From JABGPL01 sp964387885 (GTDB taxonomy: Bacteria; Electryoneota; AABM5-125-24; Hatepunaeales; Hatepunaeaceae), in assembly GCA_964387885.1 (NCBI GenBank), contig CAYLYZ010000005.1, positions 1 through 64,000 on the forward strand: a stretch of 64,000 nucleotides of DNA, in the 5' to 3' direction. Position numbers and translations under genes: made by a program. How positions within the stretch are numbered: position 1 is the stretch's first letter; each line of letters starts with the position of its first letter. Shown here in pieces: positions 9,642 to 18,701 of this stretch. The notes under the pieces were generated by a model. The model was given only the letters and a program-made list of their open reading frames with translations, searched no databases and was not told where the DNA came from.

Positions 9642-10964
9642 TCACTTATCCCGAAAAGACAGCCTTATCGGAGTTCCCCGAAATGAATACTTCTCCCTGA
9701 TTAACCGCTCCGCATAACGTTTATACGCCTTGCCGACTAACTTCGCATGACTGGCGAAGAAAATAAATTTGGGCGGGGCACTCATTACCTGTGTAACGTA
9801 CTTTACACGAACAAATTTGCCTTTTATTGCCGGAGGCGGATTGTTGTTGACAATCCCACCGATTGTGTTGTTCAATTCCGATGTCGGGATCTTGCGGCTG
9901 CGTTCTTCATTTATTTCGAGCGCGTACTCGATAACCTTAATTGCACGTTGTCCGGTTAAAGCAGAAATGAAGACTATCGGAACCCAGAGGTGCGTCTGCA
10001 TGCGTCTGCGCCAGTCTTCAAGCCAGCGATCGGCGCTCTTCGCGTCTTTTTCGATGGCATCCCACTTGTTGACTGCAATAATAATCCCGACACCATTTTG
10101 GGTCGCAAGGTTTATCAGTTTTACATCACCTTGAGTTAACCCTAACTCTGCATCGATCATTATTACCACAACGTTGCTTCGTTCCATGGCACGGATTGCA
10201 CGAAGTGTTGTGAAAAATTCTAGACCACTGAGTCCGAATCGTTTGCGACGTAATCCTGCCGTATCAATCAACCGGATCGACTTACCGTGATATTTCACGA
10301 TGGTGTCAATCGAATCGCGAGTTGTTCCCGCCATATCAGAGACAACCATTCGGTTGTCCCCGGAAAGTCGATTTACAAGTGACGATTTTCCAGCGTTAGG
10401 TGCTCCAATTACGGCTAATGCCAATTCATTCGGATTTTCCTTTTCGGTTATATCAACACCGAGTTCGCGCAGTTTTTCAGCGAGTGAATCGAGCATTTCA
10501 GCAAATTGATAACCGGTGAGAGCAGATGTCGGTATCGGTTCTCCAAGTCCGAGGCTGGATGCCTCGTATGCAAGGCCTACTTGAGTTGTATCATCGACTT
10601 TATTCGCGATAAAAACGACCGGGACATTCTTGCTGAGGATTATTTTTGCAAGCTTGTGGTCGGTATCAGTCAGACCACTCAAGGCATCGACAACAAACAT
10701 AACCAGATCGGCTTCATCTGCAGCTATCAGCGTCTGTTCGCGTACAGCACCATCAAGTTCACCACCTTCACTCGGTAGCATATACCCACCGGTATCGACC
10801 AGAGTGAAGTTAATGCCATCATATTCTGTCCTGGCATAATTCCGGTCACGAGTCACACCCGGGGTTGGATCCACAACAGCAACTCTGCGCCTTATAACCC
10901 TGTTGAAAATCGTCGATTTGCCGACGTTAGGACGCCCGACAATTGTTACTACCGGCAACGGCAT
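9642..10964 (-). CDS. der: ribosome biogenesis GTPase Der (EngA)
   Basis: Der is the double GTPase needed for 50S ribosomal subunit maturation. The 440-residue product has two G domains. The first has GRPNVGKST at 10-18, DTGG and NKVD. The second has GAPNAGKSS at 187-195, DTAG and NKWD. A C-terminal KH-like domain with VKYVTQ and PPKFIFF follows. I start at ATG 10964 (AGGA 7 bases upstream, directly before the first strand). A longer reading from 11027 would translate the intergenic palindrome at 11001-11022 and is unlikely. The gene is bracketed by palindromic repeats on both sides. Confidence 0.96.
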   Translation of the reverse strand: MPLPVVTIVGRPNVGKSTIFNRVIRRRVAVVDPTPGVTRDRNYARTEYDGINFTLVDTGGYMLPSEGGELDGAVREQTLIAADEADLVMFVVDALSGLTDTDHKLAKIILSKNVPVVFIANKVDDTTQVGLAYEASSLGLGEPIPTSALTGYQFAEMLDSLAEKLRELGVDITEKENPNELALAVIGAPNAGKSSLVNRLSGDNRMVVSDMAGTTRDSIDTIVKYHGKSIRLIDTAGLRRKRFGLSGLEFFTTLRAIRAMERSNVVVIMIDAELGLTQGDVKLINLATQNGVGIIIAVNKWDAIEKDAKSADRWLEDWRRRMQTHLWVPIVFISALTGQRAIKVIEYALEINEERSRKIPTSELNNTIGGIVNNNPPPAIKGKFVRVKYVTQVMSAPPKFIFFASHAKLVGKAYKRYAERLIREKYSFRGTPIRLSFRDK

Positions 10965-11000
10965 TTTGTTTCCTGCACTTAAATTTAACTCAAAACGCGT

Positions 11001-11022
11001 TGGCAGACGCCCTCGTCTGCCA
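11001..11022. repeat. family-B palindromic hairpin, inverted orientation
   Basis: Arms TGGCAGACG and CGTCTGCCA are as at 9570, but the loop is CCCT, the complement of AGGG. This copy is therefore inserted in the opposite orientation, just upstream of der. Confidence 0.75.
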
Positions 11023-11051
11023 ATCATAGTGGAATAGCGTTTGGTTGAGTG

Positions 11052-11075
11052 GTGTCAGGCGTCCCCACCTGAAAC
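11052..11075. repeat. family-A palindromic hairpin, degenerate copy
   Basis: GTGTCAGGcG and CACCTGAaAC surround a TCCC loop, with two imperfect pairs. It is upstream of der. Confidence 0.6.
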
Positions 11076-11130
11076 ATGAACTACACATTCCCCTCATCAC
11101 ATAATGGTCGTGGTGACGGAACTCGTATTT

Positions 11131-11154
11131 CTGGCAGACGAGGGCGTCTGCCAG
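11131..11154. repeat. family-B palindromic hairpin
   Basis: Perfect 10-bp arms CTGGCAGACG and CGTCTGCCAG with loop AGGG, between der and the tRNA gene. Confidence 0.75.
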
Positions 11155-11253
11155 CACAACTTCAGTAAACTCTTCCAGTGCTATCAGGCTTTCTCCAGCT
11201 CAAACAGAAAAAGGATGGGGTTGTCGCGATTAGCTGTCACCTCATCCTCTTAG

Positions 11254-11326
11254 AGCGGCTGACGGGACTCGGACCCGCAACCTCCAGCTTGGGAAGCTGG
11301 TACGCTACCAATTGCGTCACAGCCGC
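11254..11326 (-). tRNA. tRNA-Gly (anticodon CCC)
   Basis: Read on the minus strand, the sequence folds as a cloverleaf. The acceptor arm is GCGGCTG paired with CAGCCGC, the D-arm contains AATTGGTA, and the anticodon stem is CCAGC/GCTGG. The loop TTCCCAA gives anticodon CCC, and the T-arm is GCGGG TCCGAGT CCCGT. Length is 73 nt without an encoded CCA; the discriminator base is T. It reads GGG glycine codons. The gene stands alone between der and a beta-helix protein gene. Confidence 0.93.
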
Positions 11327-11336
11327 TTGACACTTA

Positions 11337-11365
11337 ATTATAATGATTTTCAGACTCAAAAGCAA
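11337..11365 (-). promoter_or_regulatory. probable sigma-70 promoter of tRNA-Gly
   Basis: On the minus strand a perfect TATAAT (11337-11342) stands 17 bases after TTGCTT (11360-11365). The tRNA 5' end is about 10 bases below the -10 box, consistent with a very short leader. Confidence 0.5.
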
Positions 11366-11483
11366 GAGCATCTACCTCACAGCTCTCAGAGAAGTAAAAC
11401 CCGATGTGAGGAATTATTTACATTCGCATCACCGGGTTTATTTTCAATTAGTACTCCTCAAAAGCTAAAAATTCATAAGTACA

Positions 11484-14153
11484 TTATCGCAGTAAGACTA
11501 CTTTTTGATTCAGTTCCTCATTCCCAAATTTTGCGTTAAGGAAATAAACACCTGAAACGAGGTTTTCACTCCGAATCTCGACCTGATGAAAACCTGCGAA
11601 AATACGACCGTTTTTTAATTCTGCCATGTTCCGGCCGTTGACATCATACAAAGCGAGAGTGAGCGTCCCGGTCTCCGGAATTGAGAATTGAACTTGAGTT
11701 CTATTGTTAAACGGATTCGGGTACGGTGCATCTAGATAAAAATCCCTTACAACATTCGATTGATCCCAGATTAATTCCCCATAGGCAAACCCATCATTTT
11801 CAAAACGCAGGTTACCCTTAATAATCCTCACTTTGACAACGTACTCGAAAAAACCATCCCAGAGTTTTAAAACAGGCTCTTCTCCGGGTTTCATACCCTC
11901 ACAATATTCGGTTGAGGTATCATCCCCCCAGAGCGCTATTCCACAAAGACCTTCCTTATTCGTTGGTTTGCCCACACCTATAAATGTTCCGAGTGGTGTA
12001 AAAGCTGCTATTTCGCATACTTCATCAAGATCATGTGTTTTCAGAAGGAGGCTCATGTTTTGACCGGTCGAAGCGGGGGCACTCCAATGCTGCCAAACAA
12101 TATCCGGAGCAGTTCCCATTTCACCCATGTTGTTTCTCTCAGGTAGGTAATTCAGGATGACATCCCTCTCGACCTTTATTAAATATCCCCGTGTTTCACA
12201 CCATGGACCCATATTGGAGAATTCAAATTCTGTTGAAAGGAAATTTCCAAACTCGTCTTTGGCAATTATGACATCTTCAATGATATTGGAAAGAACCACA
12301 AAATCAGGGGCTTCAGCACTCAGTTCATATCGAGGAAAATATGCAGCAAGATTCCAGCCTTCGGTAAGAGGAACATCCTCATCAAACGGGATTATCTCTC
12401 CTTCCCAAACCGCCTCGACATCTTCGCGGACATTTACCATATAACCTTCGGTTAGATCCCAATACGGAATATTATTAAAACGGAATTGCGGTGACCAGAA
12501 CCGACCAAAATCGTCCTTGACCTGAATAATGTGATGTTCATCTCCTTCTAACCGAAGCTGATTAAAAAGCCAAACGACATCAGGACCTTCGTCGCGATCC
12601 CAAAAGTTATCGTCCGGGATTATGTTCATAGAAACATAATTCCAAGCTTCGAGGAGCGGCATCCTGAGTTCTCTGATGTTACCAATTGAAAACAAAACCG
12701 GAATCCTGAATTCCGGATCGTTACGATCGTTGGATAGGATTAGAATCTCACCTCGGTTAAGACCATCATTTAAGCCTTCGTCGGTAATTTCAACGATAAC
12801 ATCAATATCATTATCCGGATCCATTAAAGCCCGATTGGGATCACATGTTATCCAATCTACGTTACAGATAGCATGCCACAATAGTAAATTCTCACCTTCA
12901 TTAGTAATATTAAAAACATATTCTCCCGGTTCATTAACCTCAATGAAGTCCGGATCAACAAACATATCAGTTTCTCCATCTACAAGATTTACGCTCAAGG
13001 CTCCGACATCGGCAATTGAGTTGTCAAGGTCTCGCGGTGAATCCGGATCTCCAGCATCGACACAAGGAGAATCTTCCCTGATATTATAATCTCCATCATT
13101 TTCATCAATGAAACGAGGATCTTCATCAAATACACCTTCACCTCTTTGAATATCTTCATCATTGATGTCTTCAATGAGAGAGTATGAAGCCCTCGCCCGA
13201 CCTCCGGAATGGAGCCAGACTGACTCTCGATGATTCCAAATTATTGTGTTTGTTAAATTAATAAATGCACCACCCTGTCCTCCATAACAAAGGATAGCAC
13301 AACGTCCAGGATTATTAGCAATGGTATTATGGTCAAAAACATTAATTTCCGCACCCGCACCTACATACACACCACCGCCAATGTTATCAACAACTATATT
13401 ATATCTTGCTTCAGCGCGACAATTAAATACAAAATACAAACCACCACCCCACGTCATAATATTTGAGAGGTTATTGCGAACAATATTATATTCAACAGTT
13501 GGAGCTCCCCGATCGAAGAACATACCTCCACCATATCCGGACTCATTTCGTTCTACCAGATTATGGGAAATAGTTGCGTTTGAATTGTAAGCTTCTATGG
13601 TTCCCTCTGTGAAAGAGAAATTATCACAGAAATGATTGCTAATTATATCCGCATCACAATTATGGGTATATAAACCGGCGGTGCGACCTGCTGATCGGTT
13701 AGATCGGAAAGTGTTGTGTGAAAAGAGGGCATCTGTTTCAAAACACGCGACTCCTGCTCCCCGAGCCTCCAACTGATCAAATTCACCAATTGTCTCGGCA
13801 TGTTCTATTATTGAATATGAAATCTCCGTGTCATCGTCTGCATTAAAGATTCTTATCCCACGCCACCTCCGACCATTTCTATCTTGAGTAAAAATTATAG
13901 AATCTTCTTCCGTTCCCACTGCTGTAAGCAGTCCACGAACCCACAATCGATAGGGGCGTCGGAACCGAACAACTACACCAGGTTCTATTAAAAGCTCGTC
14001 ACCTCTCTGAATGTCCAGATCATCCACAACGATATATGGAGAACCATCTACATCCCAAACACCTCTGACATTACCCTCAACTTCCGTCTGGGCGGTGCAT
14101 TGGGAAATGATTAGAATTAGTATCGCAATTACAGAGTTAAAAATAAATTTCAT
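11484..14153 (-). CDS. secreted right-handed beta-helix protein with T9SS sorting tail (paralogue 1)
   Basis: An exported protein of 889 residues. A signal peptide (ILILIISQCTAQ) is followed by a right-handed parallel beta-helix region of about 300 residues, with repeated turns such as ISHNLVERN, VEYNIVRNN and ARYNIVVDN. Next comes an Ig-like region (FVDPDFIEVNEPGEY), then a duplicated WN.VSMN / GWNLAAYFPR module. The tail is a sorting domain beginning YPNPFN. Beta-helix proteins of this type often bind or cleave polysaccharide, but no catalytic residues can be named here. ATG 14153 is preferred because GGGAG lies just upstream. Its close paralogue follows at 14409, implying tandem duplication. 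T9SS export and surface location are inferred from the tail. Confidence 0.88.
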   Translation of the reverse strand: MKFIFNSVIAILILIISQCTAQTEVEGNVRGVWDVDGSPYIVVDDLDIQRGDELLIEPGVVVRFRRPYRLWVRGLLTAVGTEEDSIIFTQDRNGRRWRGIRIFNADDDTEISYSIIEHAETIGEFDQLEARGAGVACFETDALFSHNTFRSNRSAGRTAGLYTHNCDADIISNHFCDNFSFTEGTIEAYNSNATISHNLVERNESGYGGGMFFDRGAPTVEYNIVRNNLSNIMTWGGGLYFVFNCRAEARYNIVVDNIGGGVYVGAGAEINVFDHNTIANNPGRCAILCYGGQGGAFINLTNTIIWNHRESVWLHSGGRARASYSLIEDINDEDIQRGEGVFDEDPRFIDENDGDYNIREDSPCVDAGDPDSPRDLDNSIADVGALSVNLVDGETDMFVDPDFIEVNEPGEYVFNITNEGENLLLWHAICNVDWITCDPNRALMDPDNDIDVIVEITDEGLNDGLNRGEILILSNDRNDPEFRIPVLFSIGNIRELRMPLLEAWNYVSMNIIPDDNFWDRDEGPDVVWLFNQLRLEGDEHHIIQVKDDFGRFWSPQFRFNNIPYWDLTEGYMVNVREDVEAVWEGEIIPFDEDVPLTEGWNLAAYFPRYELSAEAPDFVVLSNIIEDVIIAKDEFGNFLSTEFEFSNMGPWCETRGYLIKVERDVILNYLPERNNMGEMGTAPDIVWQHWSAPASTGQNMSLLLKTHDLDEVCEIAAFTPLGTFIGVGKPTNKEGLCGIALWGDDTSTEYCEGMKPGEEPVLKLWDGFFEYVVKVRIIKGNLRFENDGFAYGELIWDQSNVVRDFYLDAPYPNPFNNRTQVQFSIPETGTLTLALYDVNGRNMAELKNGRIFAGFHQVEIRSENLVSGVYFLNAKFGNEELNQKVVLLR

Positions 14154-14239
14154 GCTTTTCTCCCTAAACAATCAATTAATCACTGGATTTCAAGCCACAT
14201 TTTTGAATTTAACATTTCCCGGAAATAATTAAGAATGTA

Positions 14240-14325
14240 TGTCGTCGCGAGGAACGCAGATACGAAGCGATCTGTTTGTAAATATATAACATAAGAGATT
14301 GCTTCGCTTCGTTCGCGATGACGTA
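14240..14325. repeat. imperfect inverted-repeat element between the two beta-helix genes
   Basis: The left arm (GTCGTCGCGAGGAACG ... ACGAAGCGATCT) is an imperfect inverted copy of the right arm (AGATTGCTTCG ... TCGTTCGCGATGACG), with an A/T-rich loop. It contains no ORF. It has the look of a short non-autonomous repeat or REP-like element rather than a terminator, because no T-tract follows. Confidence 0.6.
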
Positions 14326-14408
14326 CTATTAAGAAATGCAATAATAATCGCTGGTATTTCTAAATCAAAACATAATTCAGTTAGTTTCTGACTATATGAC
14401 ACGAGATG

Positions 14409-17075
14409 TCATTTAATCAGCATTAATTTAGTTGTCTTAACTCCAGTATTTCCGTATAATTTTGCGAAATACACCCCGGATGGTGCATCAGAGGCATTCC
14501 AGGCGACGGAGTGATATCCTGCATTGACCTCACCGTGTATTAACCTGGCAATCTCTTCACCACCTACGTTATAAATTGCTAACCTGATAAGATCATCTAC
14601 TGGAAGAGCAAACTTTATACTTGTAACAGAATTAAACGGATTCGGGTATGGTGTTTGCAGGATAAAATCCCGAACAATATCGGGTTGATCCCAGATTAAT
14701 TCACCGTATGAAAATCCGTCTGACTCATAACAAAGATCACCCTTAATCGATTTTATCTTAACAGAATATTCGCAAAAACCATCCCACAACTTAAATTGAG
14801 GTTTTTCTCCTGACCGCAAACCCTCATAATCTTGTGTTGAAGTATCATCCCCCCAGAGGGCTATCCCACATAGACCTTCGTTATTTGGTTTTCCCAAACC
14901 AATAATCGTTCCGGAAGGATTAAAGGCTGCGATCTCACATACCTCATCAAGATCATGTGTTTTAAGTAGAAGACTCATGTTCTGACCGGTTGCCTGAGGG
15001 GGATCCCAATGCTGCCATATTATACTCTGGGAAGCAGCCATTTCACCCCGGTCCTCTACCTCGGGTGGGTAACTCAGGATGACATCCCTCTCGACCTTTA
15101 CTAAATAGCCCCGTGTTTCACGCCAGGGTTCCATATTTGAAAATTCAAATTCCGTGGATAGAAAATTACCAAAATCATCCTTAGCAATTACTACATCATC
15201 AATTATATTAGATAGGACAACAAAATCAGGCGCGTCCGCACTCAATTCATATCGAGGGAAATATGCTGCAAGATTCCAGCCTTCGGTAAGAGGAACATCA
15301 TCATCGAAGGGAATTATTTCCCCCTCCCAGGACGCTTCGATATCCTCATCAACGTTCAGCATGTATCCCTCGGTTAGATTCCAATACGGGATATTATTAA
15401 AGCGGAATTGAGGTGACCAGAAACGACCAACGTCGTCTTTGATCTGAATGATGTGATGATCATCTCCCTCCAAACGAAGCTGATTAAAAAGCCATACTAC
15501 AGAGGGTCCGTCTTCACGATCCCAGAAATTATCACCGGGGATAATATTCATCGAAACATAATTCCAGGCTTCGTTAAGGGACATTCTGAGCTCTCTGATG
15601 TTGCCAATTGAAAGCAAAACGGGAATTCTGAATTCAGGATCATTACGATCATTCGAAAGGATTATTATCTCACCTCTGTTAACTCCGTCATTTAAACCTT
15701 CGTCAGTAATTTCTACAATAACATCAATATCATTATCCGGTTCTAATAAGGCGCGATCCGGATCGCATGTAATCCAGTCTACGTTGCAACTTGATTGCCA
15801 TAACAGTCGATTCTCACCTTCATTAGTTATATTAAAAACATATTCTCCCGGCTCATCAACCTCGATAAAATCCGGATCTACAAACATATCCGTTTCTCCA
15901 TCAACAAGACTCAAGCTCAAGGCTCCTACATCGGCAATCGAATCATCAAGGTCACGCGGTGAATCCGGATCTCCTGCATCAACGCATGGAGAATCATCCC
16001 CGATATTATAATCACCCTCATTTTCATCAATGAATCGAGGATCTTCATCAAATACACCTTCACCTTCTTCAATTTCTTGGCGATTGATGTCCTCAATTAG
16101 TGAATAAGAGGCACTCCCACGGCCTCCACTGTGAAGCCATATTGACACATCGTGTCCCCAGACTATCGAATTTCTGAGGTTAATAGACGCACCACCTTGC
16201 CCTCCATAAGAGAGGATACCGCAAGTTCCCGGATTATTGGCAATTGTATTATGTTCAAAAACATCAATTTCCGATCCGGCACCAACATATACACCACCAC
16301 CGATATTATCCACAACTATATTATATCGTACTTCTGCACGACAGCCCCATGCGAAATACAATCCACAACCCCAATCCATTACCGTTGAATCGTTAAATCG
16401 AACAATGTTATACTCAACTGTGGGAGCTCCCTCGTAAAATATCATGCCTCCACCATGCTGTGACTCATTATTCTCAACAATATTGTGACTGATGTTCGCA
16501 TTTGAGTTTATTGCCTCTACTGCCGCATTTGTATCTGCAAAATTATCATAGACATGATTGTGTAGAATATCCGCGTCACAGTTGTCAGTGTAAATCCCGG
16601 CAGTGCGACCGGCAGATCTGTTAAACCTGATTGTGTTGTGTGAAAAGAGAGCATCTGTATTGAAACAGGCTATTCCTGCTCCACGGGCTTCAATATCATC
16701 AAATTGACCGATTGTTTCTGCATATTCTATTACCGAATATGAAATTTCCGTATCATTATCCGCATTCTCAATTCTTATTCCACGCCATCTTCGTCCAACT
16801 CTATCCCGAGTGAATATAATCGAATCTTCTTCTGTTCCAACAGCAGTAAGTAAACCATGAACCCACATGCAATTTGGCCGTTCAAATCGGACAACTACTC
16901 CCGGCTCGATAACAAGTTCATCACCTCGCCGGATTTCCACATCATCAACTACAATGTAGGGAGATCCTTCTACATTCCAAACTCCCCTGATATTACCTTC
17001 AACTTCAGTTTGAGCAAATATCTGCCCGATACTCAATGTTATTAAAACCATTATGGATACTAAAACAACTCTCAT
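14409..17075 (-). CDS. secreted right-handed beta-helix protein with T9SS sorting tail (paralogue 2)
   Basis: The 888-residue product parallels the protein at 11484-14153 along its whole length. The order is signal peptide (VLITLSIGQIFAQ), beta-helix turns (ISHNIVENN, VEYNIVRFN, VRYNIVVDN), Ig-like stretch, duplicated WN/GWN module, and a tail starting YPNPFN and ending KLMLIK. Its last 80 residues resemble the tail of the C25 protein at 18702 (SGVYFAKL, GYHSVAWNAS) more than the tail of paralogue 1, so tails may be exchanged between genes. I choose ATG 17075, which has GGAGG 5 bases upstream; a GTG four codons earlier is less likely. Substrate unknown. Confidence 0.88.
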   Translation of the reverse strand: MRVVLVSIMVLITLSIGQIFAQTEVEGNIRGVWNVEGSPYIVVDDVEIRRGDELVIEPGVVVRFERPNCMWVHGLLTAVGTEEDSIIFTRDRVGRRWRGIRIENADNDTEISYSVIEYAETIGQFDDIEARGAGIACFNTDALFSHNTIRFNRSAGRTAGIYTDNCDADILHNHVYDNFADTNAAVEAINSNANISHNIVENNESQHGGGMIFYEGAPTVEYNIVRFNDSTVMDWGCGLYFAWGCRAEVRYNIVVDNIGGGVYVGAGSEIDVFEHNTIANNPGTCGILSYGGQGGASINLRNSIVWGHDVSIWLHSGGRGSASYSLIEDINRQEIEEGEGVFDEDPRFIDENEGDYNIGDDSPCVDAGDPDSPRDLDDSIADVGALSLSLVDGETDMFVDPDFIEVDEPGEYVFNITNEGENRLLWQSSCNVDWITCDPDRALLEPDNDIDVIVEITDEGLNDGVNRGEIIILSNDRNDPEFRIPVLLSIGNIRELRMSLNEAWNYVSMNIIPGDNFWDREDGPSVVWLFNQLRLEGDDHHIIQIKDDVGRFWSPQFRFNNIPYWNLTEGYMLNVDEDIEASWEGEIIPFDDDVPLTEGWNLAAYFPRYELSADAPDFVVLSNIIDDVVIAKDDFGNFLSTEFEFSNMEPWRETRGYLVKVERDVILSYPPEVEDRGEMAASQSIIWQHWDPPQATGQNMSLLLKTHDLDEVCEIAAFNPSGTIIGLGKPNNEGLCGIALWGDDTSTQDYEGLRSGEKPQFKLWDGFCEYSVKIKSIKGDLCYESDGFSYGELIWDQPDIVRDFILQTPYPNPFNSVTSIKFALPVDDLIRLAIYNVGGEEIARLIHGEVNAGYHSVAWNASDAPSGVYFAKLYGNTGVKTTKLMLIK

Positions 17076-17161
17076 GTCATCCTCCACAAAGTATTCATAC
17101 GAGTTTCTTACGATGAATGTAAATAGTTTACAAGTATTTAACTACCGTCTTTTACAGAGCC

Positions 17162-18511
17162 CTATTTTCTGATTGATTGACCGATTCCCCACAGCCACTT
17201 GAGGGGCTTATAAATTGTGGGATGATCGCTGATTAAGAGCTTAATATGATAAGGTTTAAATGGACCTCTTGATTTCCAGAGCATCTTCTTGACGATCTGG
17301 TAATCTACTCCCTTTATCTTCTCTCCATAGGGATTTCTCCTGAATTGTGCATAATCTGTGTTTAGAAGCAGATCATGCTCTAAGCAATAATCATACAGAT
17401 TCGTGCCCGGATGTGGCGAATAGAATGCAGCGGAACGTATTTCTGGTTTAATCGTGTTTATCATTCTAACCGTATCCATCATCTCTTCTTCAGTCTCTGT
17501 AGGAATTCCGAGCATATAATTTGCATCAATCATAATATCCAATTCCCGACAGATTTCAGCAGCTTCATAATTCTGCTCTGCTGTTACGCCTTTACGTAGT
17601 AATTTAAGGATTCTATTGTTCCCACTCTCAAATCCGATGCTGAACATTTTCACACCTGCTTCTCTGAGGTGCTTTATCATGTCCTTTTTCTTGCAAATAA
17701 TATCTGATCTCGATTGGATGATGAATGGTTGACTGAAACCAGCTGCAGTATAACTGTCACAAAATTTGTGTACGTAATCTTCGTCCTCAGTAAAACAATC
17801 ATCGTGCAGCATAAAGCTATTAAAACCTGCTGAGTCTCTTAATTCTTCTAATTCACTGATAACATTTGCAACAGAACGTCTCCGGACTTTTCTCCCAAAC
17901 ATTCTCCTTTCAGCAGGCTGACAGAAGCTACAATTATAAATGCAGCCACGACCGGCTATCAAGGTTACAAATGGTGGCTCAAATAGATTGTGGTAAGGTG
18001 TTTCCGGCTTTGGATAAAAGGATCTGTCAGCAAAGGGAATCCCGTCAAGATCGGGCATAATCCCAGTCGTGAGTCTTGGATATTCCTCGCCCTTTTCAAT
18101 GTGATCTAAAATGATGGGAAAGCTGATTTCTCCTTCTCCTCGCAGTACAAAATCAACACTTTCAAATTTTAAAACATCATCGGGAAAAATGGAGGGGTGG
18201 GGTCCGCCTACCACAATTTTTACAGTGGGAAGGGCTTTTCGGCAGTGTTCAACACCTTCCTTTACTATTTCATAATCAACAGTCATCATCGTAAATCCGA
18301 CAACGTCAGGCTTAGTTTTCATCAACTCGCGACTAAAAGCCTGCCAACCGGATAATCTTCTTAAATCGATAAGTCTGACACTATGCCCTGATCTTTTTAA
18401 AACAGCGCTGAGAATACTCAAACCATGGGAGATATAGGAACCTTCCTGACTACTTCCATAGCTATTAAAACCACATCTACTGATGCCTGTATGTATTAGT
18501 GCTGTATGCAT
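17162..18511 (-). CDS. B12-binding-domain radical SAM protein
   Basis: A radical SAM enzyme of about 449 residues. An N-terminal cobalamin-binding-type Rossmann domain (VVGFTMMT, KIVVGGPHPS, VDFVLRGEGE) precedes the radical SAM core, with the cluster motif CIYNCSFC (CxxxCxxC) near residues 190-197. The C-terminal part (MLGIPTETEEEM) is typical of the Elp3/MiaB-like fold. This class includes methylases and ring-forming enzymes; the substrate cannot be read from sequence. It lacks a DxHxxG motif, so base-off cobalamin binding is uncertain. An in-frame TTG at 18520 is a possible alternative start; ATG 18511 is preferred. It lies between genes for large exported proteins with no pathway partner nearby. 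Confidence 0.86.
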   Translation of the reverse strand: MHTALIHTGISRCGFNSYGSSQEGSYISHGLSILSAVLKRSGHSVRLIDLRRLSGWQAFSRELMKTKPDVVGFTMMTVDYEIVKEGVEHCRKALPTVKIVVGGPHPSIFPDDVLKFESVDFVLRGEGEISFPIILDHIEKGEEYPRLTTGIMPDLDGIPFADRSFYPKPETPYHNLFEPPFVTLIAGRGCIYNCSFCQPAERRMFGRKVRRRSVANVISELEELRDSAGFNSFMLHDDCFTEDEDYVHKFCDSYTAAGFSQPFIIQSRSDIICKKKDMIKHLREAGVKMFSIGFESGNNRILKLLRKGVTAEQNYEAAEICRELDIMIDANYMLGIPTETEEEMMDTVRMINTIKPEIRSAAFYSPHPGTNLYDYCLEHDLLLNTDYAQFRRNPYGEKIKGVDYQIVKKMLWKSRGPFKPYHIKLLISDHPTIYKPLKWLWGIGQSIRK

Positions 18512-18579
18512 GATTTTCAAAGAGGTTTTCCAAGTTTATCCGCAAATATCCCGAAGACAGCTTTATCGAAATACTCACT

Positions 18580-18635
18580 AAAAAGCAACAAAGCAATTCC
18601 ATATATATAATATATACGTGAAATTGCTTTGTTGC
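18580..18635 (-). terminator. hairpin with T-tract downstream of the C25 peptidase gene
   Basis: Perfect 14-bp arms (GCAACAAAGCAATT and its complement, 18585-18598 and 18622-18635) enclose a 23-base A/T loop. They are followed on the minus strand by TTTTT (18580-18584). It stands 66 bases after the C25 gene. A second small hairpin, CACAGG/CCTGTG, is at 18655-18673. Confidence 0.6.
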
Positions 18636-18701
18636 AAATTTGTTAAGGTCTTGCCACAGGTTTTTTTCCTGTGAGACTCTTAAGTTAGAGTCGATAAAGA
18701 A

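Noticed and set aside
10965..11027. N-terminal extension of Der
   Set aside because: It is translated from the palindromic repeat at 11001-11022, and ATG 10964 has a ribosome site.
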